Source: Streptococcus saliviloxodontae (GTDB lineage: Bacteria > Bacillota > Bacilli > Lactobacillales > Streptococcaceae). Taken from it: DNA of 49,720 bases. A model generated the notes under the pieces. The model was not told the origin of the DNA. It did not search any database and worked only from the letters and a program-made list of their open reading frames with translations. The translations under genes and the position numbers were made by a program. Where the stretch lies: positions 1-49,720 of the forward strand of contig NZ_JAFBEI010000014.1 of the NCBI RefSeq assembly GCF_016908655.1, given 5' to 3'. Shown here piece by piece: positions 29,982 to 37,066 of this stretch; position 1 is the first letter of the stretch; every line of letters starts with the position of its first letter.

Positions 29982-30013
29982 TATATTAACATTATATCAA
30001 CAACGTTAATATA
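29982..30013. promoter_or_regulatory. Inverted-repeat operator of the RelB/YafQ pair
   Basis: TATATTAAC (29982-29990) and GTTAATATA (30005-30013) are exact reverse complements separated by 14 bases, about 20 bases before the antitoxin start. Ribbon-helix-helix antitoxins autorepress through such repeats. Confidence 0.65.
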
Positions 30014-30064
30014 TGTCAAAAGATATACTATAAGTACAACAAAAAATCTATTTAATACACAGTT

Positions 30065-30094
30065 AAGTGCATTAGTAAAAAAACTAATGCACTT
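30065..30094 (-). terminator. Terminator after the C39 transporter gene
   Basis: AAGTGCATTAGT (30065-30076) and ACTAATGCACTT (30083-30094) are perfect 12-base arms with a 6-base loop. It follows the transporter stop by about 20 bases and separates the peptide-export operon from the toxin-antitoxin genes. Confidence 0.82.
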
Positions 30095-30115
30095 TATTCT
30101 ATATATATTTTAATT

Positions 30116-32284
30116 TCAGTCTTTCACTGCTTTTATATTCTCTACACTACCATCATAGACTACTTTTCCTTTATCTATCATAACAGCTTGATCAATATAT
30201 TTTACAAAATCTAAATCATGAAATATAGTTATAATAATCATATCATTTTTTATAATTTTTAAATGTTCAAAAACTTTTCTCTCTGATTCTTTATCCAAAC
30301 CACTAGTTGCTTCATCTAACAATAAAACATCAGGATTACTTAGTAAAGCTCGAACTATTCCTATCTTTTGTTTTTGTCCTCCTGATAAATTCTCTCCATT
30401 TTCTAGCAAAAATAAATCTAAATCATTCCCACCTACAACTAGATTAAATAAATCAAATTTCTGACAAAGATCAATCATTTGTTTCTCTGATATTTTTAAA
30501 CTTCCCAAAGTTAAATTTTCTCTCAACGTTCCCTCAAATACATATGGAGATTGACTAACATATGATAGTTTTTGCCTTATATCCGATAAAACATCTTTCG
30601 TCAATTCCATTTCATTAAAAAATATTTTTCCTCTTGTAGGATAAATTAAAGTAGCAACCATTTTTAAAAGAGTTGATTTTCCACTACCATTTCCTCCCAA
30701 TATCCCTGTAATAGTACCAAAATCTATCACTAAATTAATATCATTAAGACTATTAGCTATCAAATTATAACTATACTCTACACTACTCAATGTTATTCGT
30801 TTAATTTTTTTATCAGTTAATATATCACTTTTATTTAAAGAGTATTCTTCCTCAACCGCAAAAACATCTTCCAAACGACTAATAGAAATCAATACATTTT
30901 GAAATTCTCCTATTGTTTTTATAATATTTTTAACAGGTATAGTAAAAAAGGAAGCTAAAGATTCAAAAGCTATCAAAGCTCCTAACGAAATAGAATCCGA
31001 AACAACTAGCTTTCCACCTAACAAAATAATAGCAATTGTTCCTACCGATTCTACAAAAATAACTAAAGAATCTAAAATATTTTTTAAATTTAAACTTTTA
31101 AAAATCCCCTTCGATAATTGATGAATTGTATAACTAAATTTTTGTACAAACCTCCATTCGCCTTGATATATTTTTATCGTACCAATTCCATCTAACACCT
31201 CATTTAAAGTCGTTACAGAATCCGAATGTTCTTTTTGAATATCTCGATTAGCATTTTTCAATGGTGATATAAAAACAATCGTTAAGATACTATATAGCAT
31301 AAGTACAATAAATACTAAAATAAATAATAAAGGACTTATTAGCAATAAAATAATTGCCCCAACTATTGCCATTATTGTATCTAATATAATTGATAAAAGC
31401 GCATTAATTCCTTGATTTTGAATTTCAATAATATTATTATATCTAGATAAAATACTCCCTGAATCCGTTCTATCTATAAATTCCAAGGGTAAACCAATCA
31501 CATGATTAAAAAATAGCATCATCAAATTATTGTTTATTCGTTCAGAAATTTTAGCTAAAGTAAATCCATTTAATATATTAAGAATTAATTGAAAAATATA
31601 AAGTAGTATCAAAACTAAAAATAATAGATTGATATTAGAAATAAGTTGATCTATAATTCCCCCAACCGTAGTTACAGTCTTTTCAGATGATATTACACTA
31701 TCAACAACATTCTTGTAAAAGAATGCCCCAAGCATTGAAATTAAAGATATACATAATGAATATACAATCACATAAGAAAAATTCTTCCTATCTTTGACCA
31801 TAATTTTTCTTAGCATACCATATGTAATATTAACTTGCTTTGTCTTTTTACAACTCTTTGTTTTTTCAAAAGTTAAAATTGATCCAGTCCATTTCTGTAA
31901 AAATTCTTCAAAAGACAGTCTCTTGTTACCTTCACTAGGATCAAAAATCAACATCTTACTATGACAGATTTTATATACTACAACAAAATGTCCTAAAAAG
32001 CGATCGTTTTGAAAATGAGCTATAAAAGGCAGAGAAATGTTCTTTATTTTTATCTCATCTAATAATTCATCAAAAGTACCATTTAAAGCCTCAGATGCCA
32101 ATCCATGCCTTTCTGCTATTAAACTCAATGTATAAAGATTGGAGCCTGATTTATCAACTTTCAATTCCTCTTTTATTAAAGACAGTGATGCATTATTTCC
32201 AAAATAATTTAGAATAGAAGTCAAACATGCAGCACCACAGTCCTGAGTGTCATGTTGTAACACTCCTTTAAAACGCCCTAGCAT
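30116..32284 (-). CDS. C39-peptidase bacteriocin ABC transporter (processing and export)
   Basis: The 722-residue product has three parts. A C39 double-glycine peptidase comes first, with Cys16 in QDCGAACLTSILNYFG, histidine in GHFVVVY and aspartate in IFDPSEG. A six-segment membrane domain spans about residues 165-440. The ATPase has Walker A GGNGSGKSTLL, signature LSGGQKQKIGIVRALL and Walker B DVLLLDEATSG. Such proteins cut leaders after Gly-Gly and pump the mature peptide out. The likely substrate is the double-glycine peptide at 34582-34752 on the same strand. GAGGAGAGG precedes the ATG. A hairpin upstream may dampen its expression. No separate accessory (HlyD-like) gene was seen. Confidence 0.92.
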   Translation of the reverse strand: MLGRFKGVLQHDTQDCGAACLTSILNYFGNNASLSLIKEELKVDKSGSNLYTLSLIAERHGLASEALNGTFDELLDEIKIKNISLPFIAHFQNDRFLGHFVVVYKICHSKMLIFDPSEGNKRLSFEEFLQKWTGSILTFEKTKSCKKTKQVNITYGMLRKIMVKDRKNFSYVIVYSLCISLISMLGAFFYKNVVDSVISSEKTVTTVGGIIDQLISNINLLFLVLILLYIFQLILNILNGFTLAKISERINNNLMMLFFNHVIGLPLEFIDRTDSGSILSRYNNIIEIQNQGINALLSIILDTIMAIVGAIILLLISPLLFILVFIVLMLYSILTIVFISPLKNANRDIQKEHSDSVTTLNEVLDGIGTIKIYQGEWRFVQKFSYTIHQLSKGIFKSLNLKNILDSLVIFVESVGTIAIILLGGKLVVSDSISLGALIAFESLASFFTIPVKNIIKTIGEFQNVLISISRLEDVFAVEEEYSLNKSDILTDKKIKRITLSSVEYSYNLIANSLNDINLVIDFGTITGILGGNGSGKSTLLKMVATLIYPTRGKIFFNEMELTKDVLSDIRQKLSYVSQSPYVFEGTLRENLTLGSLKISEKQMIDLCQKFDLFNLVVGGNDLDLFLLENGENLSGGQKQKIGIVRALLSNPDVLLLDEATSGLDKESERKVFEHLKIIKNDMIIITIFHDLDFVKYIDQAVMIDKGKVVYDGSVENIKAVKD

Positions 32285-32310
32285 ATACCTCTCCTCAAAA
32301 AATTTTAAAA

Positions 32311-32354
32311 AAATAAAAAGGATTTATCTGAAATAATTTATCAAATAAATCCTT
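32311..32354 (-). terminator. Attenuator-like hairpin before the C39 transporter gene
   Basis: AAGGATTTAT (32318-32327) and ATAAATCCTT (32345-32354) pair, followed on the minus strand by TTTATTTTTTT. It lies after the permease gene and 27 bases before the transporter start. The 180 bases between the two genes contain no peptide gene that I can support. Confidence 0.65.
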
Positions 32355-32466
32355 ACTTGTGATTTTTCCGTGATATAAGCTAAAATTTTTATCTGATAAC
32401 TAATATCATTCACTATAATTAGTACTAAAAACAGTAATTATCATATAACTTCTACAAAAATAATCA

Positions 32467-33624
32467 TTATGAAATATAATAATTTTTTTGATAAGTATAT
32501 ACTGCAAAAATACTTAACATACTACCAATCAGTGCTAATGCACAAACAACTCCTAGATTTATCCAAAAATTATTGAAAAAGAAATTCTCAGCAAAACCCA
32601 TATGTTTCAAAATATTATCTAGCGTAAAATTATTAATTGGCATATATTGCTGCACTTTACTGAAAAAACTACCACTCATTAAAACTTTATCAAGTCCTTT
32701 AGGTAGAGCAATTACTCCCAAAGTAACTAACATTGTTGTATATGATGAGTTCATCAAGCTTGAAATTAACATAGTAATACTTGTTATTAGGATAATATTT
32801 AAAAACTGAATAAATAAAAGAACAAGAAGCACTTGCAAATTATTCATAGTTACAGGAAAACTGAATGTTTTCAAATAAAAGTTAGCCTGAATACTACCAT
32901 CCCAACCAGAAAATCCATAAAAATAGGTATATTCTGCTAAAATCATCAGCATTGTCATAAAAAATATAAAGATTGAAGAAGTGAATCCCGCCTTTATTTT
33001 TTCCACAGTTAACTTATTACGCCCATACTTCGTTGTTAAAAGTATATGATCCATTTTTTGAGATTTTTCATCTGAAAAAATCCTTGAATTTATAACAATA
33101 ATAGCAACAATCATTGGTATAAATATTGCAGTTATTGCCTTAAAAAGATCTGACCATGAAAAATATGAAGTTATTTTTAAATTTTTGATTGAATCATTAA
33201 TATTCAAACTAGACAAAGGCTTTATATCAACTTCATCTATTGTTACATTTGGATCTTTAGCAACTAAACTAGCTAGATTATTTTGAGTATCTAGTAAATT
33301 ATCTGCTATATAGTAAGAAAAAACATCCATGGGCTTATTAGATATTTTATTTGAGTTACCAACTTTTTCTTTATAGAATTCAAGATAATTTGCTAAAATA
33401 TCTTTTATCTTACTATCGTCTAATTTCCCTTCAAATTGCTTAGCTACTTTTTGATTATACTGAATAGAATTCCTTGTCGAAATTCCAACGCCTGAAGCCA
33501 TTTGTGAATTACTAAAATTTATCCATAATATACCAAATACTACAATTACTAAAGTTAGTATTGTAAATAAAAAAGTATTATTATGAAATATTTTTTTTAA
33601 TTCAAATCTATACAATTTTTTCAT
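32467..33624 (-). CDS. ABC transporter permease, ABC-2 type, probable immunity exporter
   Basis: The 385-residue product has an N-terminal membrane anchor (FLFTILTLVIVVFGILWI), a long extracytoplasmic domain of about 120 residues, and then five further hydrophobic segments, including SWSDLFKAITAIFIPMIVAIIVI. This is the ABC-2 type permease layout seen in bacteriocin self-protection transporters. The start codon shares its first base with the ATPase stop (TGATG), showing tight coupling. The role as immunity is inferred from its position downstream of the peptide. Confidence 0.82.
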   Translation of the reverse strand: MKKLYRFELKKIFHNNTFLFTILTLVIVVFGILWINFSNSQMASGVGISTRNSIQYNQKVAKQFEGKLDDSKIKDILANYLEFYKEKVGNSNKISNKPMDVFSYYIADNLLDTQNNLASLVAKDPNVTIDEVDIKPLSSLNINDSIKNLKITSYFSWSDLFKAITAIFIPMIVAIIVINSRIFSDEKSQKMDHILLTTKYGRNKLTVEKIKAGFTSSIFIFFMTMLMILAEYTYFYGFSGWDGSIQANFYLKTFSFPVTMNNLQVLLVLLFIQFLNIILITSITMLISSLMNSSYTTMLVTLGVIALPKGLDKVLMSGSFFSKVQQYMPINNFTLDNILKHMGFAENFFFNNFWINLGVVCALALIGSMLSIFAVYTYQKNYYIS

Positions 33625-34490
33625 CAGCTTTCTCCTTGATTAGGAAAATAATACAAATAAACATCCTCAAAGTTTGGAGTCACCGATTTAAAATTCCCAT
33701 TTGGTATAGAATCCGATACAATTCTTAAAATCATTTTATCTCCATTAACTCTTTGATTTGATACTGTGTAATCAAGTTTTAAACACTCAGCACTATCAAA
33801 ATCTGTCTCAATTTCCCATACCTTATTGCTTAATTTATCTAAAAAATATGTTGGTTTTCCCGTATCTACAATATTTCCCTCTTTTAAAATAATAATTTCA
33901 TTTGCTATTGATTCAATATCTCCAACAATATGCGTTGATAAAATAACTATTCTTTCCTTGCCAAGAGAACTTATTAGATTTCTAAATCGTATTCTTTCTT
34001 TAGGGTCTAAACCAACTGTTGGCTCATCAAGAACCAAAACTTTAGGATCATTAAGTAAACTTTGTGCTATGCCTAAACGTTGTTTCATCCCCCCAGAAAA
34101 TGTTTTTATTTTATTTTGTGATTCCTTAGATAAACCAACCAATTTTAGTAGCTCTTCACACTTTTCATCTAAATTCTCTTCAATTCCCTTTAGAACTCCC
34201 ATATATCTAAGAAAGTCTAACGCCAAAAAATTAGGATAATACGAAAAATGCTGTGGTAAATAGCCAATACTATTGAGCAGTATCGTTTTATCTAAAAGAA
34301 TATCTTTATTGTTAAAAATGACTTTACCGCCAGATGGTTTGACAAGTCCACAAATAATGTTAATGAGAGTAGTCTTACCAGCTCCGTTAGACCCTAGCAG
34401 TCCATATACACCATTATTAAATTCAAAGCTTATATTATCAACAGCCATTTTTTTAGAATAATTTTTTTTAATATTTTCTAACTTTAGCAT
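33624..34490 (-). CDS. ABC transporter ATPase, probable immunity exporter
   Basis: The 288-residue product has Walker A GLLGSNGAGKTTLI, a Q-loop at GYLPQHFSYYPNF, signature FSGGMKQRLGIAQSLL, Walker B VLVLDEPTVGLDP and an H-loop at LSTHIVGDIES. It fits the CcmA/bacitracin-export subfamily that pairs with ABC-2 permeases. I chose the ATG at 34490 because GGAGAAG lies directly upstream; an in-frame start 7 codons earlier lacks one. It follows the peptide gene across about 90 bases with an attenuator-like hairpin. Confidence 0.9.
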   Translation of the reverse strand: MLKLENIKKNYSKKMAVDNISFEFNNGVYGLLGSNGAGKTTLINIICGLVKPSGGKVIFNNKDILLDKTILLNSIGYLPQHFSYYPNFLALDFLRYMGVLKGIEENLDEKCEELLKLVGLSKESQNKIKTFSGGMKQRLGIAQSLLNDPKVLVLDEPTVGLDPKERIRFRNLISSLGKERIVILSTHIVGDIESIANEIIILKEGNIVDTGKPTYFLDKLSNKVWEIETDFDSAECLKLDYTVSNQRVNGDKMILRIVSDSIPNGNFKSVTPNFEDVYLYYFPNQGES

Positions 34491-34512
34491 TTTCTTCTCC
34501 AAGAATACCAAA

Positions 34513-34547
34513 ATAGCTACTAACCAAAACTATAAGCTAGTAGCTAT
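34513..34547 (-). terminator. Readthrough hairpin between the peptide gene and the ABC pair
   Basis: ATAGCTACTA (34513-34522) and TAGTAGCTAT (34538-34547) pair exactly, followed by TTTTGG on the minus strand. Such a hairpin after a short peptide gene often gives a strong short transcript and weaker readthrough into immunity and export genes. Confidence 0.7.
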
Positions 34548-34581
34548 AATTAAAAATTAAAAACAGAAGTCTTGTCAGTTA

Positions 34582-34752
34582 TTATCTGACTCTTGTCTTA
34601 CCATAATGACCATATCTTGATTCATGTTCATATGCTCTTTGACTTGCAGTAGAAGTCAATAAGTGCCATTCACTATGATAACCACATTGCAAGCATTCCC
34701 AACTTGCTCCACCAGTAACAGCTTGTTGCTCTTGTACAGACATCTTTTTCAT
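34582..34752 (-). CDS. Double-glycine peptide precursor with a zinc-finger-like core
   Basis: The 56-residue gene starts with an ATG at 34752, 8 bases after AGGAGG. The leader MKKMSVQEQQAVTGG has the pattern and Gly-Gly end of bacteriocin leaders cut by C39 peptidases. The predicted 41-residue core runs ASWECLQCGYHSEWH... to HYGKTRVR. It is polar and basic and has Cys20-x2-Cys23 and His43-x5-His49, reminiscent of a C2H2 zinc site, and lacks a pediocin YGNGV box. There is no lanthionine, sactipeptide or glycocin enzyme nearby. It heads the unit with the ABC pair and C39 transporter. I do not recognise the family; it could be a bacteriocin or a signalling peptide. Confidence 0.88.
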   Translation of the reverse strand: MKKMSVQEQQAVTGGASWECLQCGYHSEWHLLTSTASQRAYEHESRYGHYGKTRVR

Positions 34753-34767
34753 GACTCTGTCCTCCTA

Positions 34768-34870
34768 TATATATTTTTTTAATATGAACAATAACCCTAC
34801 ACTGATAGTATAGTACTTTATATATTTTTTTAATATGAACAATAACCCTACACTGATAGTATAGTACTTT
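34768..34870. repeat. 51-bp perfect tandem duplication in the peptide gene leader
   Basis: Bases 34768-34818 recur at 34819-34869 with period 51 and no mismatches, read directly. Each unit contains ATATGAACAATAACCCTACA and the -10-like TATACT (minus strand). The distal unit has a good -35 outside it, so the duplicate puts a second -10-like box and doubles the untranslated leader ahead of the peptide gene. Absence of mismatches suggests the event is recent or maintained. Confidence 0.9.
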
Positions 34871-34886
34871 TTGAAAGCCTTTGCAA
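34858..34886 (-). promoter_or_regulatory. Promoter of the double-glycine peptide operon
   Basis: Minus-strand -35 TTGCAA (34886-34881) and -10 TATACT (34863-34858) with 17-base spacing. Transcription would start near 34851, giving a leader of about 100 bases that spans the tandem duplication. Confidence 0.7.
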
Positions 34887-34999
34887 GAGCTTTGTGCATT
34901 TTTCTTAAAAATTTAAATAAAAATATTTCTAAAGCTTTGATACCATTAGTATTCTATTAAGTTATCTTTTCTTAACACTGCTTCTTTTTTAGACAAACT

Positions 35000-35019
35000 T
35001 GACTGATTTTTGACTGATT
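35000..35019. repeat. 20-bp arm-type direct repeat, right copy
   Basis: This is identical to 28859-28878. It lies 113 bases inside the right core (35133-35148), matching the pattern of arm sites on both sides of an integrated element. The stretch 34887-35343 otherwise contains no gene that I can support. Confidence 0.7.
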
Positions 35020-35160
35020 AAATCTTCATGAAATAATAAATGATCATATTTTATATATTTTTACCTTGACTAAAACGTAATAAAATCAACGCTTCTAAAC
35101 ATCATCAACAGTTAACAACATCATGACTTTCTCACTGAAGTAAAATAAGGTTTCGTTATA

Positions 35161-35270
35161 TTTCAGTACCTGCTGAAAACCTTGATTTAATGCGATTTTT
35201 AAATTTTTGATTTTCGCTACATTGTGGTATAAATCAATGAAATCTCTACTTTTTTCTCTACCTTTTTAGG
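35161..35270. repeat. Diverged ~100-bp repeat, copy 1, next to the right core
   Basis: It begins TTTCAGTACCTGCTGAAA and continues with TTGATTTAATGCGAT and CTCTACCTTTTTAG. The same order of motifs occurs at 41349-41445 in the same orientation, with many differences. The two copies bracket the second bacteriocin segment. Confidence 0.6.
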
Positions 35271-35343
35271 AATGAAAATTGAATCGGATAGTATAAAAAG
35301 TTCTAGTTAGACTAGAGCTTTTTTGTGTACCAAAGGTCATTTA

Positions 35344-35372
35344 TTGCATTTATGAACAATATATGCTATCAT
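35344..35372 (+). promoter_or_regulatory. Promoter of the HigBA-type pair, nearly leaderless
   Basis: -35 TTGCAT (35344-35349) and -10 TATCAT (35367-35372) with 17-base spacing. Transcription would start about 3 bases before the ATG at 35382, and no ribosome site is present, so the toxin mRNA may be leaderless. Confidence 0.6.
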
Positions 35373-35381
35373 ATAACTACA

Positions 35382-35747
35382 ATGAAAAAACCAAAATTTG
35401 AATTTTATACACGCTTAAATGGGCGCACCGAATTCATTGAGTTTTTACAAACCCTGCCAGAAAAAGATAAGCAGAAGTTACTTGCAACTATTAGTGTTAT
35501 TCAGGAGCAAGGATTGTTGATAGCTCAGCGTATGGAATGGGTTAAGAAACTTGATAGTGATATTTTTGAAATCCGCTCAAAGGTATCTTCTAATATTCAA
35601 CGTGCTCTCTATTTTCATGTGGTCGATAATTGTTATGTTATCACACATGGTTTCACCAAGAAAACGCAAAAGACACCAGCTAGTGAAATTCGGCATGCTA
35701 AAGAATTGAAAAAAGAATTTGAGGAAAATGACCATGACAACTATTAA
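35382..35747 (+). CDS. HigB/RelE-type toxin (phage-derived Gp49-like)
   Basis: The 121-residue product MKKPKFEFYTRLNGRTEFIEFL... has RMEWVKKLDSDIFEIRSKVSSNIQRALYFHVVDN and THGFTKKTQKTPASEIRHAKELKKEFE. This is the pattern of the phage-derived Gp49-like HigB toxins in the RelE superfamily, probably ribosome-dependent mRNA cleavers. The ATG at 35382 is the best start; a GTG further upstream lies before the promoter. It overlaps its antitoxin by 14 bases, in the toxin-first order usual for HigBA. Confidence 0.87.
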   Translation: MKKPKFEFYTRLNGRTEFIEFLQTLPEKDKQKLLATISVIQEQGLLIAQRMEWVKKLDSDIFEIRSKVSSNIQRALYFHVVDNCYVITHGFTKKTQKTPASEIRHAKELKKEFEENDHDNY

Positions 35748-36009
35748 ATTTGATGATTTTTTACAAGATGAACTGAAAAATAATGATTTCAAGGCTGGCT
35801 ATTTGGGAGAAAAGGCTATTTTAGAAAGCGCAATCGCCGTTTCTAATGCTAGACAAAAGGCTGGACTGTCTCAACGAGAACTTGCTGCCCTATCGCATGT
35901 TCCCCAATCAACTATTGCACGCATTGAACGTGGTAACAATACCAGTATTGAGACCATGAGTAAAATTGCTTTTGCCCTTAACCAACCTCTCACAATTCAC
36001 ATTGGTTAA
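35734..36009 (+). CDS. HigA-type XRE antitoxin
   Basis: The roughly 91-residue product starts MTTIKFDDFLQDELKNNDFK. A Cro/C1 helix-turn-helix (ARQKAGLSQRELAALSHVPQSTIARIERGNNTSIETMSKIAFAL) occupies most of the C-terminal half. It should bind and neutralise the upstream toxin and repress their promoter. GAGG lies about 10 bases before this ATG; earlier in-frame starts are too close to it. Confidence 0.88.
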   Translation: MTTIKFDDFLQDELKNNDFKAGYLGEKAILESAIAVSNARQKAGLSQRELAALSHVPQSTIARIERGNNTSIETMSKIAFALNQPLTIHIG

Positions 36010-36027
36010 TGTAACTTAAATAAAGCG

Positions 36028-36052
36028 AAAAGCCCTATTTTCAAGGGCTTTT
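36028..36052 (+). terminator. Terminator after the HigBA pair
   Basis: AAAAGCCCT (36028-36036) pairs with AGGGCTTTT (36044-36052), a clear intrinsic terminator 18 bases after the antitoxin stop. Confidence 0.8.
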
Positions 36053-36120
36053 GTCTTATAATTCTATGCTGATTGTAAAAATTTTCTCATTTTTCTTTAC
36101 GAAGAGAAACTAACGATATG

Positions 36121-36453
36121 CTACCCCTTTTCAAACAGTACCTTTACACGAGCTAACAAGTCAGTCAATAATTCATCTGAAACATCCTCGATATAGCGAT
36201 AATCACGAGCATTAAAGTCAATGGTGACCAACTGGTCTAGCAAGACCTTACCCGTTGTCTCCACCTCTTTCAAAGGAACATAAAAAGGATAGTCCCTTTT
36301 AGTGTTGCTGATAGGGGCGAAAATAGCAATGTTAGAATACTTCGTGACAACACTATGGCTTAAACAAATATAAGGACGGTAGCCTTTTTGTTCATGACCT
36401 TGTTTAGGGTCAAGGTTAATTTTGATGATAGACCCTTGCTTAATACTTACCAT
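36121..36453 (-). CDS. MazF/PemK-family endoribonuclease toxin
   Basis: The 110-residue product has the MazF/PemK start (KQGSIIKINLDPKQGHEQKGYRPYICLS), PISNTKRDYPFYVPL, and VLLDQLVTIDFNARDY. This family cleaves single-stranded mRNA at short motifs. The start overlaps the antitoxin stop by 7 bases. It is the third toxin-antitoxin pair in 7 kb, consistent with a stack of element remnants. Confidence 0.9.
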   Translation of the reverse strand: MVSIKQGSIIKINLDPKQGHEQKGYRPYICLSHSVVTKYSNIAIFAPISNTKRDYPFYVPLKEVETTGKVLLDQLVTIDFNARDYRYIEDVSDELLTDLLARVKVLFEKG

Positions 36454-36692
36454 TGTTCATTACCAACACTTTCAAAAAGATATGGTGTTACAGATACAGG
36501 GTCTCCTTGGTAATCTTTAAAAAGGTCATCAACCGTTAATTCTGGAACTGTCGTTGCTTTTTTAAGAATAATCTTGTTCCCTGACACTTCATACTCAAGA
36601 ATATCGTTGGTATGTAATTGTAGTTGCTGCACTAATTGTTTGGGGAGACGTATAGCTGAACTATTCCCCCATTTATTAACTGTTAGTTGCAT
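36447..36692 (-). CDS. MazE/PemI-family antitoxin
   Basis: The 81-residue product has an AbrB-type swapped-hairpin N-terminus (QLTVNKWGNSSAIRLPKQLVQQLQLHTNDILEYEV) and an acidic toxin-binding tail. AGGAGGAG precedes the ATG. Upstream, AAAGTAT (36728-36734) and ATATACTTT (about 36744-36752) form an imperfect dyad that could be its autorepression site. Confidence 0.88.
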   Translation of the reverse strand: MQLTVNKWGNSSAIRLPKQLVQQLQLHTNDILEYEVSGNKIILKKATTVPELTVDDLFKDYQGDPVSVTPYLFESVGNEQW

Positions 36693-36901
36693 AATTTCTC
36701 CTCCTCTTTCTCAGATATTATAACACAAAAGTATCATTTTGTATATACTTTCACATTTAGAACAATCAAAATTAAATGAGGATAACTCTGACGACTCTTT
36801 ATGTCTAACTTAATTTTACAAATTAGGAATTAAAAAATATCTTGCAAGTTAGATAATTGGGAAGAAAAGATATCTTAGAGAGGAGTGATATAAAAGATGA
36901 T

Positions 36902-37066
36902 TTATCTTTTTGACTTTAGCAAAAGAACGCCTATTATCGCCATTACTATCGGAAGACTAATAACACCTATAAGTATTATTTCTTGTCTATCTCTAAATAA
37001 GAATACTACAGTCACATATGCTATAAATAATATTAAATAAAGAAATTTTAGAATATTTTTTCTCAT
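36902..37066 (-). CDS. Small cationic membrane peptide, probable circular-bacteriocin immunity protein
   Basis: The 54-residue gene starts MRKNILKFLYLILFIAYV and ends IVMAIIGVLLLKSKR. It has two hydrophobic stretches separated by FRDRQE and basic ends, as in the short cationic immunity peptides of circular bacteriocin clusters (CirE of circularin A, for example). Its ATG overlaps the ATPase stop (ATGA), so it is the last gene of the operon. Function is inferred from size, charge, hydrophobicity and place. Confidence 0.82.
   Translation of the reverse strand: MRKNILKFLYLILFIAYVTVVFLFRDRQEIILIGVISLPIVMAIIGVLLLKSKR

Larger units (their letters stand above)
28778..35148. mobile_element. Decayed integrative element at the rpmG 3' end, carrying a peptide-bacteriocin locus
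   Basis: The left core CACTGAAGTTAAATAA (28778-28793, end of rpmG) and right core CACTGAAGTAAAATAA (35133-35148) agree at 15 of 16 bases. Just inside each is the same TGACTGATTTTTGACTGATT (28859-28878 and 35000-35019), a tandem pair of TGACTGATT that looks like integrase arm-binding repeats. The left boundary is followed by a truncated tyrosine integrase reading toward rpmG. Contents are toxin-antitoxin genes, a C39 transporter, an ABC pair and a double-glycine peptide, all on the minus strand and AT-rich. No conjugation or replication genes remain, so it is a remnant or a passenger needing help. The boundaries are inference from the repeats. Confidence 0.65.

Noticed and set aside
32285..32466. 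Possible extra small peptide gene between the permease and the C39 transporter
   Set aside because: Only very short frames (under 15 codons) without a leader pattern were found. The region is better explained by a terminator-like hairpin.
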